DNA of 25,346 nucleotides. It comes from a virus. The first letter of the stretch is position 1, and each line of letters begins with the position of its first letter. A model generated the notes under the pieces. The model had not been told where the DNA came from. It did no database searches and was given only the letters and a program-made list of their open reading frames with translations. The position numbers and the translations under genes are program-made. The DNA lies in IMG/VR virus record IMGVR_UViG_3300025133_000552, positions 1 through 25,346 of that record; one strand, 5' to 3'. Below, piece by piece: positions 1 through 8,010 of this stretch.

Positions 1-258
1 ATGGCTGGAGATAAACTAAGTAAAGAAGACCCCATTAACCATCCAAACCATTATAACATAAATAAAGATGGCGAGAAAGCCATTGAAACCTTCAGCTACA
101 TTCGTTCTTGGAAGATGGATTACCCTGAAAGCAATATTATTAAATATGTCACCAGACATCCCTACAAAGGTAAATCGCTCCAAGACTTGAAAAAGGCTCG
201 TTGGTATCTTGATCAACTAATCAAAGAGGTAGAAAATGAAAACAGCCCTAACGTATGA
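1..258 (+). CDS. DUF3310 family phage protein (T7 gp1.7-like)
   Basis: This 85-residue protein shows the DUF3310 pattern: NHPNHYN at residues 13-19, a central IIKYVTRHPYKG (46-57) and the helical DLKKARWYL (62-70). The family is common in phages and includes T7 gene 1.7, described as a nucleoside monophosphate kinase. A role in nucleotide metabolism is therefore plausible and fits the purine enzyme that follows. The ATG is the first base of the window, so an upstream extension cannot be excluded, although the family usually has a short N-terminus like this one. Its 3' end overlaps the next start (ATG at 236) by 23 nt, and AGAGGTAG within its last codons serves as that gene's ribosome binding site. 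Confidence 0.8.
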   Translation: MAGDKLSKEDPINHPNHYNINKDGEKAIETFSYIRSWKMDYPESNIIKYVTRHPYKGKSLQDLKKARWYLDQLIKEVENENSPNV

Positions 259-1231
259 TGACGTTTTGCTTTTGCCACAATATTCTGATATAAAAAGTCG
301 TAAAGAAGTTGATATTGGTAATGATTTGGACGACAAGATTCATTTAGATTTGCCAATTATATCTTCTCCCATGGATACCGTAACAGAATCAGCAATGGCA
401 AAAGTTATGTACGAACTTGGTGGCTTGGGAGTGGTTCATCGTTACAATTCTATTGAAGAGCAAGTAAGAGAAATAATTGAAGTTCCACTTGCCGCAGCAG
501 CGGTTGGTGTAACGGAAAACTTTAAAGAACGCGCAAGAGTTTTAGTTTCTGCCGGAGTTGATATTTTATGCGTTGACGTCGCGCATGGACATCACATTTT
601 AGTCGAACAAGCGATTAAAACCTTAAAAGATCTTTTTGGAGACACGGTTCATATTATGGCAGGAAATGTGGCTACAAAAGAAGCCTTTGATGATTTATCA
701 GATTGGGGGGCCGATAGTATTAGATGTAATATCGGTGGAGGTTCAATTTGTTCTACTCGAATACAAACCGGCCACGGTTTACCGGGACTTCAGACTATTA
801 TTGATTGCTCTAAATCTGATGGAAAAGCCAAGATTATTGCCGATGGTGGAATCAAAACAAGCGGAGACATCGTTAAAGCTTTGGCCGCAGGAGCAGATTT
901 TGTTATGCTTGGCTCAATGCTTGCCGGAACCGCAGAGTCTCCGGGCAATATTATCAAAACCGAATCTGGAATCTTGAAACAATATCGAGGCATGGCGAGC
1001 AAAGAAGCTCAAATGGATTGGCATGGTCGCACAAGCTCTAATGAGGGCGTAAGCACTTATATTGATTTCAAGGGTTCCGTAACTGAAGTTCTCGGAGATC
1101 TAAGAAAAGGAATAGCTTCGGGCTTATCTTATTCTGGAGCAAGAAATTTAGCAGAGTTTAGAGAAAAAGCTATTTTTGTTAGACAAACCCCATCAGGCCT
1201 CCAAGAAAGTAAAACTCATATATTGTTTTAA
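236..1231 (+). CDS. guaB: IMP dehydrogenase / GMP reductase family enzyme without CBS domains
   Basis: The protein is a single TIM barrel of 331 residues. It has the family start [15 protein letters not shown] (5-19), SSPMDTVTE (43-51), the catalytic loop GGGSICSTR with nucleophile Cys172, the phosphate-binding IADGGI, YRGMAS, and a C-terminal FVRQT-SGLQES. IMPDH oxidises IMP to XMP; GMP reductase turns GMP back to IMP. The Bateman (two CBS) insert that normally follows VVHR is absent, giving a length near GuaC. The KGSV segment and the ESKTH tail favour IMPDH, while the flap region (GMASKEA, then HGR) lacks an obvious IMPDH Arg-Tyr pair. The family is certain; the reaction direction is not. 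It is translationally coupled to genes on both sides, and its stop overlaps the next start (TAATG). Confidence 0.88.
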   Translation: MKTALTYDDVLLLPQYSDIKSRKEVDIGNDLDDKIHLDLPIISSPMDTVTESAMAKVMYELGGLGVVHRYNSIEEQVREIIEVPLAAAAVGVTENFKERARVLVSAGVDILCVDVAHGHHILVEQAIKTLKDLFGDTVHIMAGNVATKEAFDDLSDWGADSIRCNIGGGSICSTRIQTGHGLPGLQTIIDCSKSDGKAKIIADGGIKTSGDIVKALAAGADFVMLGSMLAGTAESPGNIIKTESGILKQYRGMASKEAQMDWHGRTSSNEGVSTYIDFKGSVTEVLGDLRKGIASGLSYSGARNLAEFREKAIFVRQTPSGLQESKTHILF

Positions 1232-1557
1232 TGACAAAGAAAATACCAGAAGGTGGAAAATACATTCAATTTCCTTCGCTTGAAGCCTTGGATGTAAACT
1301 TGATTATCAAGTTGAAGTTTGACGATATAACAAAATTCTTTTTCTTTAATGAATACATGAAAGCATACTTAGCAGAAGATCCAGCTTTGATGCCGTTTAT
1401 AGAAAAAGTTAAAGAGAAAAGTATGCTCGCAAGAAAATTTAGATTAAAGAAATCAAAAGTTTTGCGTAAAAAAGAACAAGAAGTGATTAGGCGTTTTGGT
1501 CTCAACGAAGAAGATGTTGAGAATATATTTGATTTAATTGCTTCCGATGAAATTTAA
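1231..1557 (+). CDS. conserved phage protein of unknown function, basic and helical
   Basis: This 108-residue protein is not assigned to a function. The N-terminus (IPEGGKYIQFPSLEALD) is followed by an aromatic stretch (KFFFFNEYMKAYL), a Lys/Arg-rich helix around residues 60-90, and an acidic end (FGLNEEDVENIFDLI). No catalytic motif is visible, and the basic helix would suit nucleic-acid or protein binding. The start ATG overlaps the purine enzyme's stop codon by one base, so translation is probably coupled. I recall similar unnamed proteins in marine myoviruses, but could not check this. Confidence 0.7.
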   Translation: MTKKIPEGGKYIQFPSLEALDVNLIIKLKFDDITKFFFFNEYMKAYLAEDPALMPFIEKVKEKSMLARKFRLKKSKVLRKKEQEVIRRFGLNEEDVENIFDLIASDEI

Positions 1558-1570
1558 AAAAAGGTGAATT

Positions 1571-1807
1571 ATGAAATTATGTGCAACTAAGTGCCTAGAA
1601 GAGAAGAAAAGCTGTGAAGAAAGTGATTGCCGCCAGTGGATTGATTATTGTAAAGATTTCAATTGCTCGCGAATTGCTGTTAAAAAAAATGGGTCAATGA
1701 CCCTGCAGGAAGTGGCTAAGAGATTACAATTATCTCATGTTCGAGTTTCCCAAGTGGAAAAAGAAGCATTAAGAAAACTTCAAAAGAAGATTTTAGAGAA
1801 GAAGTAA
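1571..1807 (+). CDS. stand-alone sigma-70 region 4-like HTH protein with Cys-rich N-terminus
   Basis: Residues 43-73 (MTLQEVAKRLQLSHVRVSQ and the following EKEALRKLQK) match the helix-turn-helix of sigma-70 region 4, which contacts the -35 element and the beta flap. Regions 1-3 are absent, so this is not a complete sigma factor. The first 32 residues hold six cysteines (4, 8, 15, 20, 27, 32), suggesting zinc binding. Small sigma4-like proteins occur in marine phages and probably redirect or modulate host RNA polymerase. The ATG at 1571 has a good ribosome binding site (AAAAGGTG). It sits among nucleotide and virion-type genes, where a middle or late transcription regulator would be plausible; that role is inferred. 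Confidence 0.75.
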   Translation: MKLCATKCLEEKKSCEESDCRQWIDYCKDFNCSRIAVKKNGSMTLQEVAKRLQLSHVRVSQVEKEALRKLQKKILEKK

Positions 1808-1868
1808 CTAATTATTACATTGAATATTGGTATATTGCCCAGAGCGGCGTTATAATAGGAGAAACCAA

Positions 1869-2408
1869 ATGAGCAAGAAAAGTCTATTAAACGAAGGGAC
1901 TATTCGTAGATTTATGAAATTGGCAGAGATTGAGCCTCTGACAAGCCCTTTCATGCAACGTCTCGATGAGGCACCTGAAGACGAAACCGAAGAATTGGAT
2001 GTCGAACTTGACGCCCCTGATATGGGTGGCGAAGAGGGTGGCGAAGAGCTTGACCTTGACTTGGGTGGCGAAGAGGACATGGAAATGGACCTTGGCGACG
2101 AAGATGAGATGGACATGGAAGGCGAAGGCGATCCCATGGAAACTTTGGCCGATGAACTTAAAGATGTTATCGTTGACAAACTCGAAGACATGATCGAAGA
2201 CGGCACCCTCGAAATTAGCGATGGTGAAGAGGCCGAAGATATCGACCTTGAAGATGCCGCCGAAGAAGGCGAGTTTGACGCTGACGTCGAGGCTGACGTT
2301 GATGTCGATCTTGATGACGCTGACGTGGATGTCGAAGCATCTGAAGAAGAAATCGTAGCTGAAGTGGCTCGCCGAGTCGCAAAACGCATTCTTTCTGCAC
2401 GACAATAA
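1869..2408 (+). CDS. highly acidic probable virion/scaffold-type protein
   Basis: This 179-residue protein is about 40% Asp plus Glu. A short basic N-terminus (LLNEGTIRRFMKLAEIEPL) leads into a long low-complexity acidic middle with repeated DVDVD and GGEE runs, and a basic C-terminal helix (EVARRVAKRILSARQ). An acidic core flanked by basic ends resembles phage scaffold or prohead-core proteins, and the N-terminal motif recurs, as I recall, in head-associated proteins of marine T4-like phages. Function is inferred from composition only. I chose ATG 1869 because AGGAG (1857-1861) lies at correct spacing; an in-frame upstream start at 1827 has no such signal and would add an unrelated basic tail. 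Confidence 0.72.
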   Translation: MSKKSLLNEGTIRRFMKLAEIEPLTSPFMQRLDEAPEDETEELDVELDAPDMGGEEGGEELDLDLGGEEDMEMDLGDEDEMDMEGEGDPMETLADELKDVIVDKLEDMIEDGTLEISDGEEAEDIDLEDAAEEGEFDADVEADVDVDLDDADVDVEASEEEIVAEVARRVAKRILSARQ

Positions 2409-2438
2409 TTTGCATAACATACCCTTTTGGAGTTAAAC

Positions 2439-2843
2439 ATGTGGGAGTTCTTTTGGTTTTTCCTTGGCGCATTCGTTTATACGTTTCTATCAAAATTATT
2501 CCATATTTTCAGCAAAGGTGCTTTCATTCGTGAAGTAAGATTTCTTGCAATTCATTTAATCGGGCAAGCCTTTATTGAACTTGTCTCTATTCGCTCCTTT
2601 AGAAATGAAATTTTAAAAAAGAATTTAGCTGAATCAGAAGAACAATTAAAATTAATTCAGAATGAAGATGAATTGTTTTTGCAAGAGTGGCAATCAAGAG
2701 CCATTGAAAATTTCAACAGTGCATTACCACCCATTTACAGACCTTTTGTTGAAATAAAAGACTGGGAGGAACTAACTACTTTATTAGTAGAATATCACAA
2801 CAAGGCCATGAGAGAGCCAAAGGGGAAATCCTATGACCGATAA
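2439..2843 (+). CDS. phage membrane protein of unknown function
   Basis: The 134-residue product begins with an aromatic hydrophobic segment (residues 1-20, WEFFWFFLGAFVYTFLS) that should be a membrane anchor. A second weakly hydrophobic stretch near 37-50 and a charged helical cytoplasmic part follow. No family is recognised. ATG 2439 is favoured by TTGGAG at 2427-2432. The gene overlaps the ClpP-like gene by 11 nt, so the two are probably co-translated; a membrane partner for that protease is conceivable but unsupported. Confidence 0.68.
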   Translation: MWEFFWFFLGAFVYTFLSKLFHIFSKGAFIREVRFLAIHLIGQAFIELVSIRSFRNEILKKNLAESEEQLKLIQNEDELFLQEWQSRAIENFNSALPPIYRPFVEIKDWEELTTLLVEYHNKAMREPKGKSYDR

Positions 2844-3498
2844 GACTCAGGAAGATGACGCTAACGACGAGGGCACAGAAAAAAGCCCAAATGATATATT
2901 TAAAATAAGTTTTGCCGAGCTACCCCAAGAATCGCAACACTCGCGAACAATTCCATTGTTTGGAAACCTTGACGAAGAAAGGGTTGAAAATATTTGCTTG
3001 GCCCTTCTGGCTCTAAAAGATTCATGTTGTCAGGAGAAATTAACCGACCCCAAAGATCCAGAATCAGAAGTTGAAGTTTTTCACAAACCAATTGATATTT
3101 GTATTTCAACTTGGGGTGGAGACGCCTTGGGGATGTTTGCCATTTACGATCTCATGCGAATGATACGAGAAGAATGCGAAATTAACACATTTGCCATCGG
3201 AAAAGTTATGTCGGCAGGAGTTTTATTGCTCGCTGCTGGCACAAAGGGTCAACGCAAGGTTGGAAAACACACAAGAATTATGATTCATTCAATACGAGGT
3301 GGTCATTATGGCCCAGTTCATACCTTAGAAAATGAAATGGAAGAAACTCGCTGGATTCAGGAGCAACATATCGACGCTCTTGTAAAAGAAACAAAACTCA
3401 CTAAACGACAATTTAAGAAAATGTTAGATAAAAAAGTTGATGTCTACTTGAACGCTGAAGAAGCTGTAGAGTATGGAATAGCTGATATTATTGTTTAA
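2833..3498 (+). CDS. clpP: ClpP-like serine protease
   Basis: This 221-residue protein keeps the ClpP fold and triad: Ser127 in KVMSAGV, His152 in RIMIHS, and Asp203 in KKVDVYLNAEEAVEYGIAD. The upstream ISTWGGD (91-97) corresponds to the ClpP NSPGG strand. An acidic N-terminal extension of about 35 residues and an insert near 64-84 (CCQEKLTDPKDPESE) are unusual. Phage ClpP homologues act either as prohead maturation proteases or as true Clp partners. No Clp ATPase is visible here. The acidic scaffold-like protein just upstream and the CTS-like proteins downstream make head maturation an attractive inference. The SMG segment is altered (MSAG), but the nucleophile is retained, so activity is likely. 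Confidence 0.88.
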   Translation: MTDKTQEDDANDEGTEKSPNDIFKISFAELPQESQHSRTIPLFGNLDEERVENICLALLALKDSCCQEKLTDPKDPESEVEVFHKPIDICISTWGGDALGMFAIYDLMRMIREECEINTFAIGKVMSAGVLLLAAGTKGQRKVGKHTRIMIHSIRGGHYGPVHTLENEMEETRWIQEQHIDALVKETKLTKRQFKKMLDKKVDVYLNAEEAVEYGIADIIV

Positions 3499-3527
3499 TT
3501 TAAGATTTTCAAGGACTAATTATAATT

Positions 3528-4988
3528 ATGGCAAAAGTTAAAGATTTGGTGAAGAATTATTTAAACGCACCAGCCGAGTTAGGACTAGATAAATTATTTC
3601 ACTTAATCAAAGAAGTTCAATCTTTGCCCCCTTATCTCGAAGAAGATTCAGAATCGCCCAGTGTTGACCCCGGAGAAGAAAAAACTTTTAGTATCGCTTT
3701 CCCTAAGATTAGAATCACTGAAGACTTTGGCAAGATTGGCACGGAAGACCGTGAAATCATTGAAAAATTTGCCAACAACATTACAGGCGAAACGCTGGAA
3801 GATAAAATTCTTGCCTTAAATAACATTTTAACAGAGAAGAAAGAAAGCGCTACTATTGGAGAAATTCTTTCAACAATGGTAATGTCTGAAATTTTATCTG
3901 CAATTATAACAAACTTTACGGAAGCCGCTGGTGGATTTATTTTTGAGGGTTTTCTTGCTGGACTTTTCGGTGGAACCGCAGTGCAAATAACGAGCGCCGA
4001 AGATATTGGAGCCGATGTAACCGGAAAGCCAATTACAGATGTTATTTTGAACGACAAACATTATTCGTTGAAGTTGCTTGGCGAAAATACCGATGTAAAA
4101 GGTTCCTTTAGAAATATGGTAGAACATTTTAGAGACTTTGATCATGTAATTTATCTTGATGCAAGGCGAGTAGACAAAGATCAAGGATTACAATTTGGTG
4201 AATTTTTGGTTACGTTGGACAATTTCTTAGATATATTTGTGGTTCCCTTCTTAAAAGATGTGACGATAAAGGAACCAGTTCAAGTGGAAACAGGCGCAGA
4301 CCTTAAAAGATTAATGTCATCGCTTATTAAGAACAAACAAGCTATAAAAAGAATCACAACAACAATTCCAATACCTCAATTTGGCAGAGCAACAGCTTTT
4401 CAATACAGCCCAAGTGAACCCACCAGATTAAGTGAAATAAAAGTCAACGATCAAGACTTAAAATATGTTATTGATGTTCTTTTTGATACACCCTCTGATG
4501 AATTGGATGCGTATGCGCCTTTTACAGTTAAGTACGCTGAAAGAAAATTTGAGGGCACAAAAGCTAACACGCTTTTTGGCTCTTACAGAAATGTAGAACG
4601 ATTGCAAGAAGCCATTGATGAGGGCAATAGAGAAGAAATCTTTGCCTCCTTAGAGCTTACTCCCGGCTATGTGAACGAACAGCAATTCGTTCTCACTAAA
4701 AAACAAGTCGAAGACAAGATTAAAAACTTTAAGAATATTGGAACATTGATGATTGGAAAGGAATATATGGAAAAAACTTTTGCCATGTATGCCGATTTGC
4801 TTGCACAAACGATTACTCCGGTCTACGAACAACTTCAATATTTTACTAACAATGTTAATGATTACTTTCTTGGCGTGGGCAATGAAGTCGCCGACCAAGA
4901 CAGAAAACAATATGCGCTTGATGCTATTGAAAATGCAAATAAACTTGCAACGGCTACTCAATCTGCCGTAGAAAAAATTGAGAAATAG
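3528..4988 (+). CDS. unknown phage protein with a possible PD-(D/E)XK-like core
   Basis: This is a large soluble protein of 486 residues that I do not recognise. Residues 135-185 contain GGFIFEGFLAGLFGG, then ITDVILNDKHYSLKLLG. The arrangement Glu140 in a helix, Asp171 in a strand, then Ser-Leu-Lys182 in the next strand is reminiscent of the PD-(D/E)XK nuclease core, with Ser in place of the usual Glu or Gln. The rest looks helical, with a C-terminal amphipathic segment. It could equally be structural. The ribosome binding site AAGGA lies 12 nt before the ATG, slightly far. It is the last gene before the groEL promoter. Confidence 0.6.
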   Translation: MAKVKDLVKNYLNAPAELGLDKLFHLIKEVQSLPPYLEEDSESPSVDPGEEKTFSIAFPKIRITEDFGKIGTEDREIIEKFANNITGETLEDKILALNNILTEKKESATIGEILSTMVMSEILSAIITNFTEAAGGFIFEGFLAGLFGGTAVQITSAEDIGADVTGKPITDVILNDKHYSLKLLGENTDVKGSFRNMVEHFRDFDHVIYLDARRVDKDQGLQFGEFLVTLDNFLDIFVVPFLKDVTIKEPVQVETGADLKRLMSSLIKNKQAIKRITTTIPIPQFGRATAFQYSPSEPTRLSEIKVNDQDLKYVIDVLFDTPSDELDAYAPFTVKYAERKFEGTKANTLFGSYRNVERLQEAIDEGNREEIFASLELTPGYVNEQQFVLTKKQVEDKIKNFKNIGTLMIGKEYMEKTFAMYADLLAQTITPVYEQLQYFTNNVNDYFLGVGNEVADQDRKQYALDAIENANKLATATQSAVEKIEK

Positions 4989-4989
4989 T

Positions 4990-5019
4990 TTGACAACCAA
5001 ATAAATTTTAATATATTAT
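4990..5019 (+). promoter_or_regulatory. sigma-70-type promoter for groEL
   Basis: TTGACA at 4990-4995 is followed by an AT-rich stretch with TATATT (5012-5017) or TATTAT (5014-5019) as -10 candidates, 16 or 18 bp away. It lies in the 46-nt gap directly upstream of groEL, starting 2 nt after the stop of the preceding gene. A ribosome binding site (AGAAGAGG) sits between it and the start codon. Confidence 0.7.
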
Positions 5020-5034
5020 ATAGAAGAGGTGTTA

Positions 5035-6612
5035 ATGAAATATTTTAATGATTCTGAAGTTCTTCGTTCTAAGCTTGAACGAGGAATAAAAATTGTTTCT
5101 ACAAATGTGGCTTCTACTTTGGGTCCAAAGGGCAGAACGGTTATTCTGCATCAAAAAGGTCGCTCCCCGATTATTACCAAAGATGGCGTAACAGTCGCAA
5201 AGTTTATCAATCTGGAAGATCCGTTTGAAAACACGGGCGCAGAGATTGTGAAACAAGCAGCCGAAAAGACAAATCAAGATGCTGGTGACGGAACAACAAC
5301 GACAACAGTTTTATCATATGCAATGTACAAAGAGGCTCAAAAATATATAGCTTCTGGTGCTCCTCCCATAGAATTGCGGAAAGGAATGGACCTTGCCGTT
5401 AAATATCTTACCGAACAAATCATAGAAACAGCATCTTCAATCAAATCCATTACGGATATTGAAAACATTGCAACGATTGCTGCAAATGGAGACGACACTA
5501 TTGGAAAGCTCGTCGCGAAGGCCATTGATGTGGCCGGAAAAGATGGCTCCGTAACGATTGACGACGCTCGCTCCGTAGAAACAAGTCTTGAATTGGTCGA
5601 GGGTTTCCGCTTTGATTCCGGCTACTTAGCCTCTGCCTTCATAAACGACGAACAAAGGGGACTTGCCAAACATGAAAACCCAATTATCATGGTCACTGAT
5701 GAAAAGATAGAAGCCGTTGAAGAAATGCTACCAGCATTGGAAATAGCCTCAAGAGAGGGAAGACCTTTTGTAATTGTGGCAGAAAACATCGAAGGACAAG
5801 CTTTGGCCTCGTTGATAATGAATGCGATGAGAGGAACCATGAGAGTCGTAGGGATAAAAGCCCCTCGCTACGGAGAAGAAAGAAGAGAAATCCTTAAAGA
5901 TCTTGCAATCTCAGTGGGTGCTACCTTTTTGTCTCGCGAAACTGGCCATCGTTTAAAAGATGTTAAGCTGACAGATTTTGGAGAAGCCAAAAAGCTTGAG
6001 GTTAGTAAAAACTCTACAACTTTGGTAGGCGGCTCAGGCAATCAAGAATTGATTGAAAAAGAGATTGATAAGCTCAAAGCCATAATGCAGGACACAAGCA
6101 ACCTTCAAGAGTGCGAGAAGATTCAAGAACGGATTACAAGGTTGGCGTCAGGAGTTTCTATAATTCATGTTGGGGGTGTCACAGAAATTGATATGATTGA
6201 GAAAAGACATCGCATTGAAGATTCATTAGAGGCTGTTCGCTCTGCCCAACTGGAAGGCATCTTGCCGGGAGGAAGTTCTTTTCTCGCCCAGCAATCGAAA
6301 GATTTGTTTGATAATCTTCAAGAAGAAGCAGTCAATGAGTGGCAATGTCTTGGAATAAAAATAGTTGAACAGTCCATTCAAGAACCCTTAAGACAAATGA
6401 TAAAGAATGCAGGAGAATCAATTGATATTATACTAGACAAAGTAAAAAACGAAAAAGAAAACTTTGGTTATGATTTTGTCTCAGGTGATATAATTAATGT
6501 AGCTGAAGCTGGCATAATTGATCCCGCTCGCGTCACTCGCTGTGCATTACAAAATGCTGTTTCGGTGGCCGGAACCTTAATCACATCAAATTATGCAATT
6601 GTGGAGGGTTAA
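5035..6612 (+). CDS. groEL: phage GroEL-type chaperonin
   Basis: At 525 residues this is close to bacterial GroEL (about 548). Group I chaperonin motifs are intact: STLGPKGR (27-34), KDGVTVA (49-55), the nucleotide-binding DAGDGTTT (82-89, with Asp85 equivalent to E. coli Asp87) and the hydrolysis Asp396 in RIEDSLEAV. The Gly-Gly-Met tail is missing; the protein ends in an Asn-Tyr-Ala-Ile-Val-Glu-Gly segment. The apical domain is divergent. Phage GroELs such as that of Pseudomonas phage EL fold phage proteins, some without a GroES. No groES is in this window. ATG 5035 is chosen over an in-frame GTG at 5029 because AGAAGAGG (5022-5029) is correctly spaced only for the ATG. Confidence 0.95.
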   Translation: MKYFNDSEVLRSKLERGIKIVSTNVASTLGPKGRTVILHQKGRSPIITKDGVTVAKFINLEDPFENTGAEIVKQAAEKTNQDAGDGTTTTTVLSYAMYKEAQKYIASGAPPIELRKGMDLAVKYLTEQIIETASSIKSITDIENIATIAANGDDTIGKLVAKAIDVAGKDGSVTIDDARSVETSLELVEGFRFDSGYLASAFINDEQRGLAKHENPIIMVTDEKIEAVEEMLPALEIASREGRPFVIVAENIEGQALASLIMNAMRGTMRVVGIKAPRYGEERREILKDLAISVGATFLSRETGHRLKDVKLTDFGEAKKLEVSKNSTTLVGGSGNQELIEKEIDKLKAIMQDTSNLQECEKIQERITRLASGVSIIHVGGVTEIDMIEKRHRIEDSLEAVRSAQLEGILPGGSSFLAQQSKDLFDNLQEEAVNEWQCLGIKIVEQSIQEPLRQMIKNAGESIDIILDKVKNEKENFGYDFVSGDIINVAEAGIIDPARVTRCALQNAVSVAGTLITSNYAIVEG

Positions 6613-6641
6613 AACTATTTATGAATGGAGAGGATCAAATC

Positions 6642-6923
6642 ATGAAAAGAGAATCCGTTGTGGAGAATGCAGTGGCACTGGCTGAGATAAACAATAAATT
6701 TGATAAAGTAATGCAAACAATTGAATATATCAAAGAGAAACAAGAAGAAGTGGCAGCGGATGTAGCCCATGTCAAAGACGCAGTTTATAATCCTGACCTT
6801 GGTCTTTACGCCAGACTCAGAGAGTTAGAAAATTGGAAAAAGGCTTCATCAAGGCTGCTGTGGGTAATTATAACTTCGATTGCAACGTTAACGGTCGCAG
6901 CTATTTATAGGGCGATTTTATAA
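6642..6923 (+). CDS. coiled-coil protein with C-terminal membrane anchor (XhlA-like topology)
   Basis: This is a 93-residue protein. A helical N-terminal part with heptad-like spacing (INNKFDKVMQTIEYIKEKQ) leads to LGLYARLRELENWKK and one C-terminal hydrophobic helix (LLWVIITSIATLTVAAIY). This plan resembles XhlA/hemolysin-type phage membrane proteins that associate with holins, so a lysis role is possible but not shown. ATG 6642 has AGAGGA at good spacing. An alternative in-frame ATG at 6621 would add seven residues and follows GGAGGG of the groEL 3' end at a long distance. Confidence 0.68.
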   Translation: MKRESVVENAVALAEINNKFDKVMQTIEYIKEKQEEVAADVAHVKDAVYNPDLGLYARLRELENWKKASSRLLWVIITSIATLTVAAIYRAIL

Positions 6924-6924
6924 T

Positions 6925-7239
6925 ATGAAAGTGAACATAGCTTATTCGGTAGAACTTGACGAAGTTCTTTCTAGTACTTTTGAAGTCTTGGCGAAAGAAC
7001 GAGAAACGACGGTAAAAATACTGAATGAGTCTCTGCAACGACTCTCGGTGCCATTTGATGACAACAACCTTATGAGTTCTCTTGAGACGTTAACGAAGTG
7101 TAGAGAAACACTGGCCAAACTTGATATAAAACTTGGTGAAATCTATAACGTTTTGTTAGGTTATGGCCAGATTCGTTATAAACAGATGCAACCACCGCCG
7201 ATGCAAAACGAAACAGAAACAGAAGGAAACGATGAATAA
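6925..7239 (+). CDS. small helical protein of unknown function
   Basis: This 104-residue protein begins one base after the preceding stop codon. Most of it looks helical (SLETLTKCRETLAKLDIKLGEIYNVL appears amphipathic over positions 54-79), ending in a Pro/Glu-rich tail (QPPPMQNETETEG). No motif ties it to a known family. Its last codons hold the AGAAGG ribosome binding site for the following gene, with which it overlaps by 8 nt. Confidence 0.6.
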   Translation: MKVNIAYSVELDEVLSSTFEVLAKERETTVKILNESLQRLSVPFDDNNLMSSLETLTKCRETLAKLDIKLGEIYNVLLGYGQIRYKQMQPPPMQNETETEGNDE

Positions 7240-7510
7240 TTATAATAAGGGCGACTTAGTATGGATTCCTCAAGCAACTTTGGGATTTGTCAAAACATCA
7301 GCATCTAACGCCCCTGTGCAAGTGGACGAACTTGAATCGCTACTGCCAAACTATCACACAAAAAAAGCAAACTATGGCATAGTTTTAAAGGTAAGCCACA
7401 AAGATTTTGTAAAGGTTGCCTTTCGGGAAAATTTAGATATGCAATTGCTTTTTAGAATAACAGACCTAAGAAAACCGAGCACGGAGGGAAACAATGGTAA
7501 AACTTACTGA
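7232..7510 (+). CDS. GDLV-family small SH3/KOW-like protein, long variant
   Basis: At 92 residues this is the longest small member of the GDLV family in the window. The opening NKGDLVWIPQATLGFV matches the KxGDLVx…GxV pattern, followed by YGIVLKVSHKDFVKVAF as a second strand pair. It lacks the LEVI end and instead carries RITDLRKP. ATG 7232 is placed by AGAAGGAAACG immediately upstream. The 3' end overlaps the next gene by 17 nt. Binding function is unknown; the beta-barrel assignment is inferred from strand pattern. Confidence 0.65.
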   Translation: MNNYNKGDLVWIPQATLGFVKTSASNAPVQVDELESLLPNYHTKKANYGIVLKVSHKDFVKVAFRENLDMQLLFRITDLRKPSTEGNNGKTY

Positions 7511-7766
7511 AGTTGTAAAAGATGTTGGACATGTTCGTTTTAGAGAAATCTTTATCAATCCAGAACATGTAATCTATTTGCGCGAAGACAGCATCACAAG
7601 AAAGTTCTTTGCGGAGAGTAAAAATAAAGATTCAAATTTTGATGTGAATCAAACGTTTACAAAGCTTTTTGTACGCAACGGCTCCGGCGGCAGCGAATTT
7701 GTTGTCGTGGGCGAACCAACTTTAATTGAATCTCAACTTAAAGGGAAAACACTTCTCAATGGATAA
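7494..7766 (+). CDS. unknown phage protein, weakly FlbD-like strand pattern
   Basis: This is a 90-residue protein. FREIFINPEHVIYLRED is followed by FTKLFVRNGSGGSEFVVVGEP and a short helix (TLIESQLKG). The order strand, INP-x-x-V-x-x-L, strand, glycine turn, FVVV, helix resembles the small FlbD/SwrD-type fold, but the similarity is faint and function is unknown. It overlaps the next gene by 8 nt. Confidence 0.58.
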   Translation: MVKLTEVVKDVGHVRFREIFINPEHVIYLREDSITRKFFAESKNKDSNFDVNQTFTKLFVRNGSGGSEFVVVGEPTLIESQLKGKTLLNG

Positions 7767-8010
7767 ACATTATTATCTTTGGATAAAATCAGAATGTCCT
7801 TTTTGTCTTGATGCCGTAGGGGAAATGGTGAAGCAAAAAAAGATGTTTTCTGTTTTCACAATGGACGATAGTCTCGAAGAGCTTTCAGCTTTAAAAAAAG
7901 CTCGTAACTGGGAGACCGTTCCTCTTATCGTTGAAAAGAGTCCGACCGGCGAAGAATTTCTCATTGGTGGATTTACTGATCTACAAAAACATTTTAGTAA
8001 AGACAAATAA
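7759..8010 (+). CDS. glutaredoxin-like thiol oxidoreductase
   Basis: The 83-residue protein has the thioredoxin-fold layout of a short glutaredoxin: strand YYLWIKS, active site CPFC at 13-16, cis-proline TVP (53-55) and the GG-F-D segment near 70-74. Such proteins reduce ribonucleotide reductase or protein disulfides, and phage copies usually support deoxynucleotide synthesis. No ribonucleotide reductase is in this window. The first position of the CxxC is Cys13 and both cysteines are present. ATG 7759 matches family length; AAGGGA upstream is somewhat far (13 nt). The stop overlaps the next ATG by one base. Confidence 0.87.
   Translation: MDKHYYLWIKSECPFCLDAVGEMVKQKKMFSVFTMDDSLEELSALKKARNWETVPLIVEKSPTGEEFLIGGFTDLQKHFSKDK

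Noticed and set aside
1851-1856. Perfect TATAAT upstream of the acidic protein gene, with TTGGTA 18 bp before it.
   Set aside because: Transcription from it would begin inside or after the AGGAG ribosome binding site, removing it; it is more likely chance in an AT-rich gap.
1850-2440. Long minus-strand reading frame, extremely Ser-rich.
   Set aside because: It is the complement of the Asp/Glu codon repeats of the acidic protein; it has no ribosome binding site and no sensible composition.
3528-3560. MAKVKDLVKN start of the 486-residue protein resembling KVGDLVK.
   Set aside because: The key Gly is absent, and what follows is helical rather than the GxV strand pattern.
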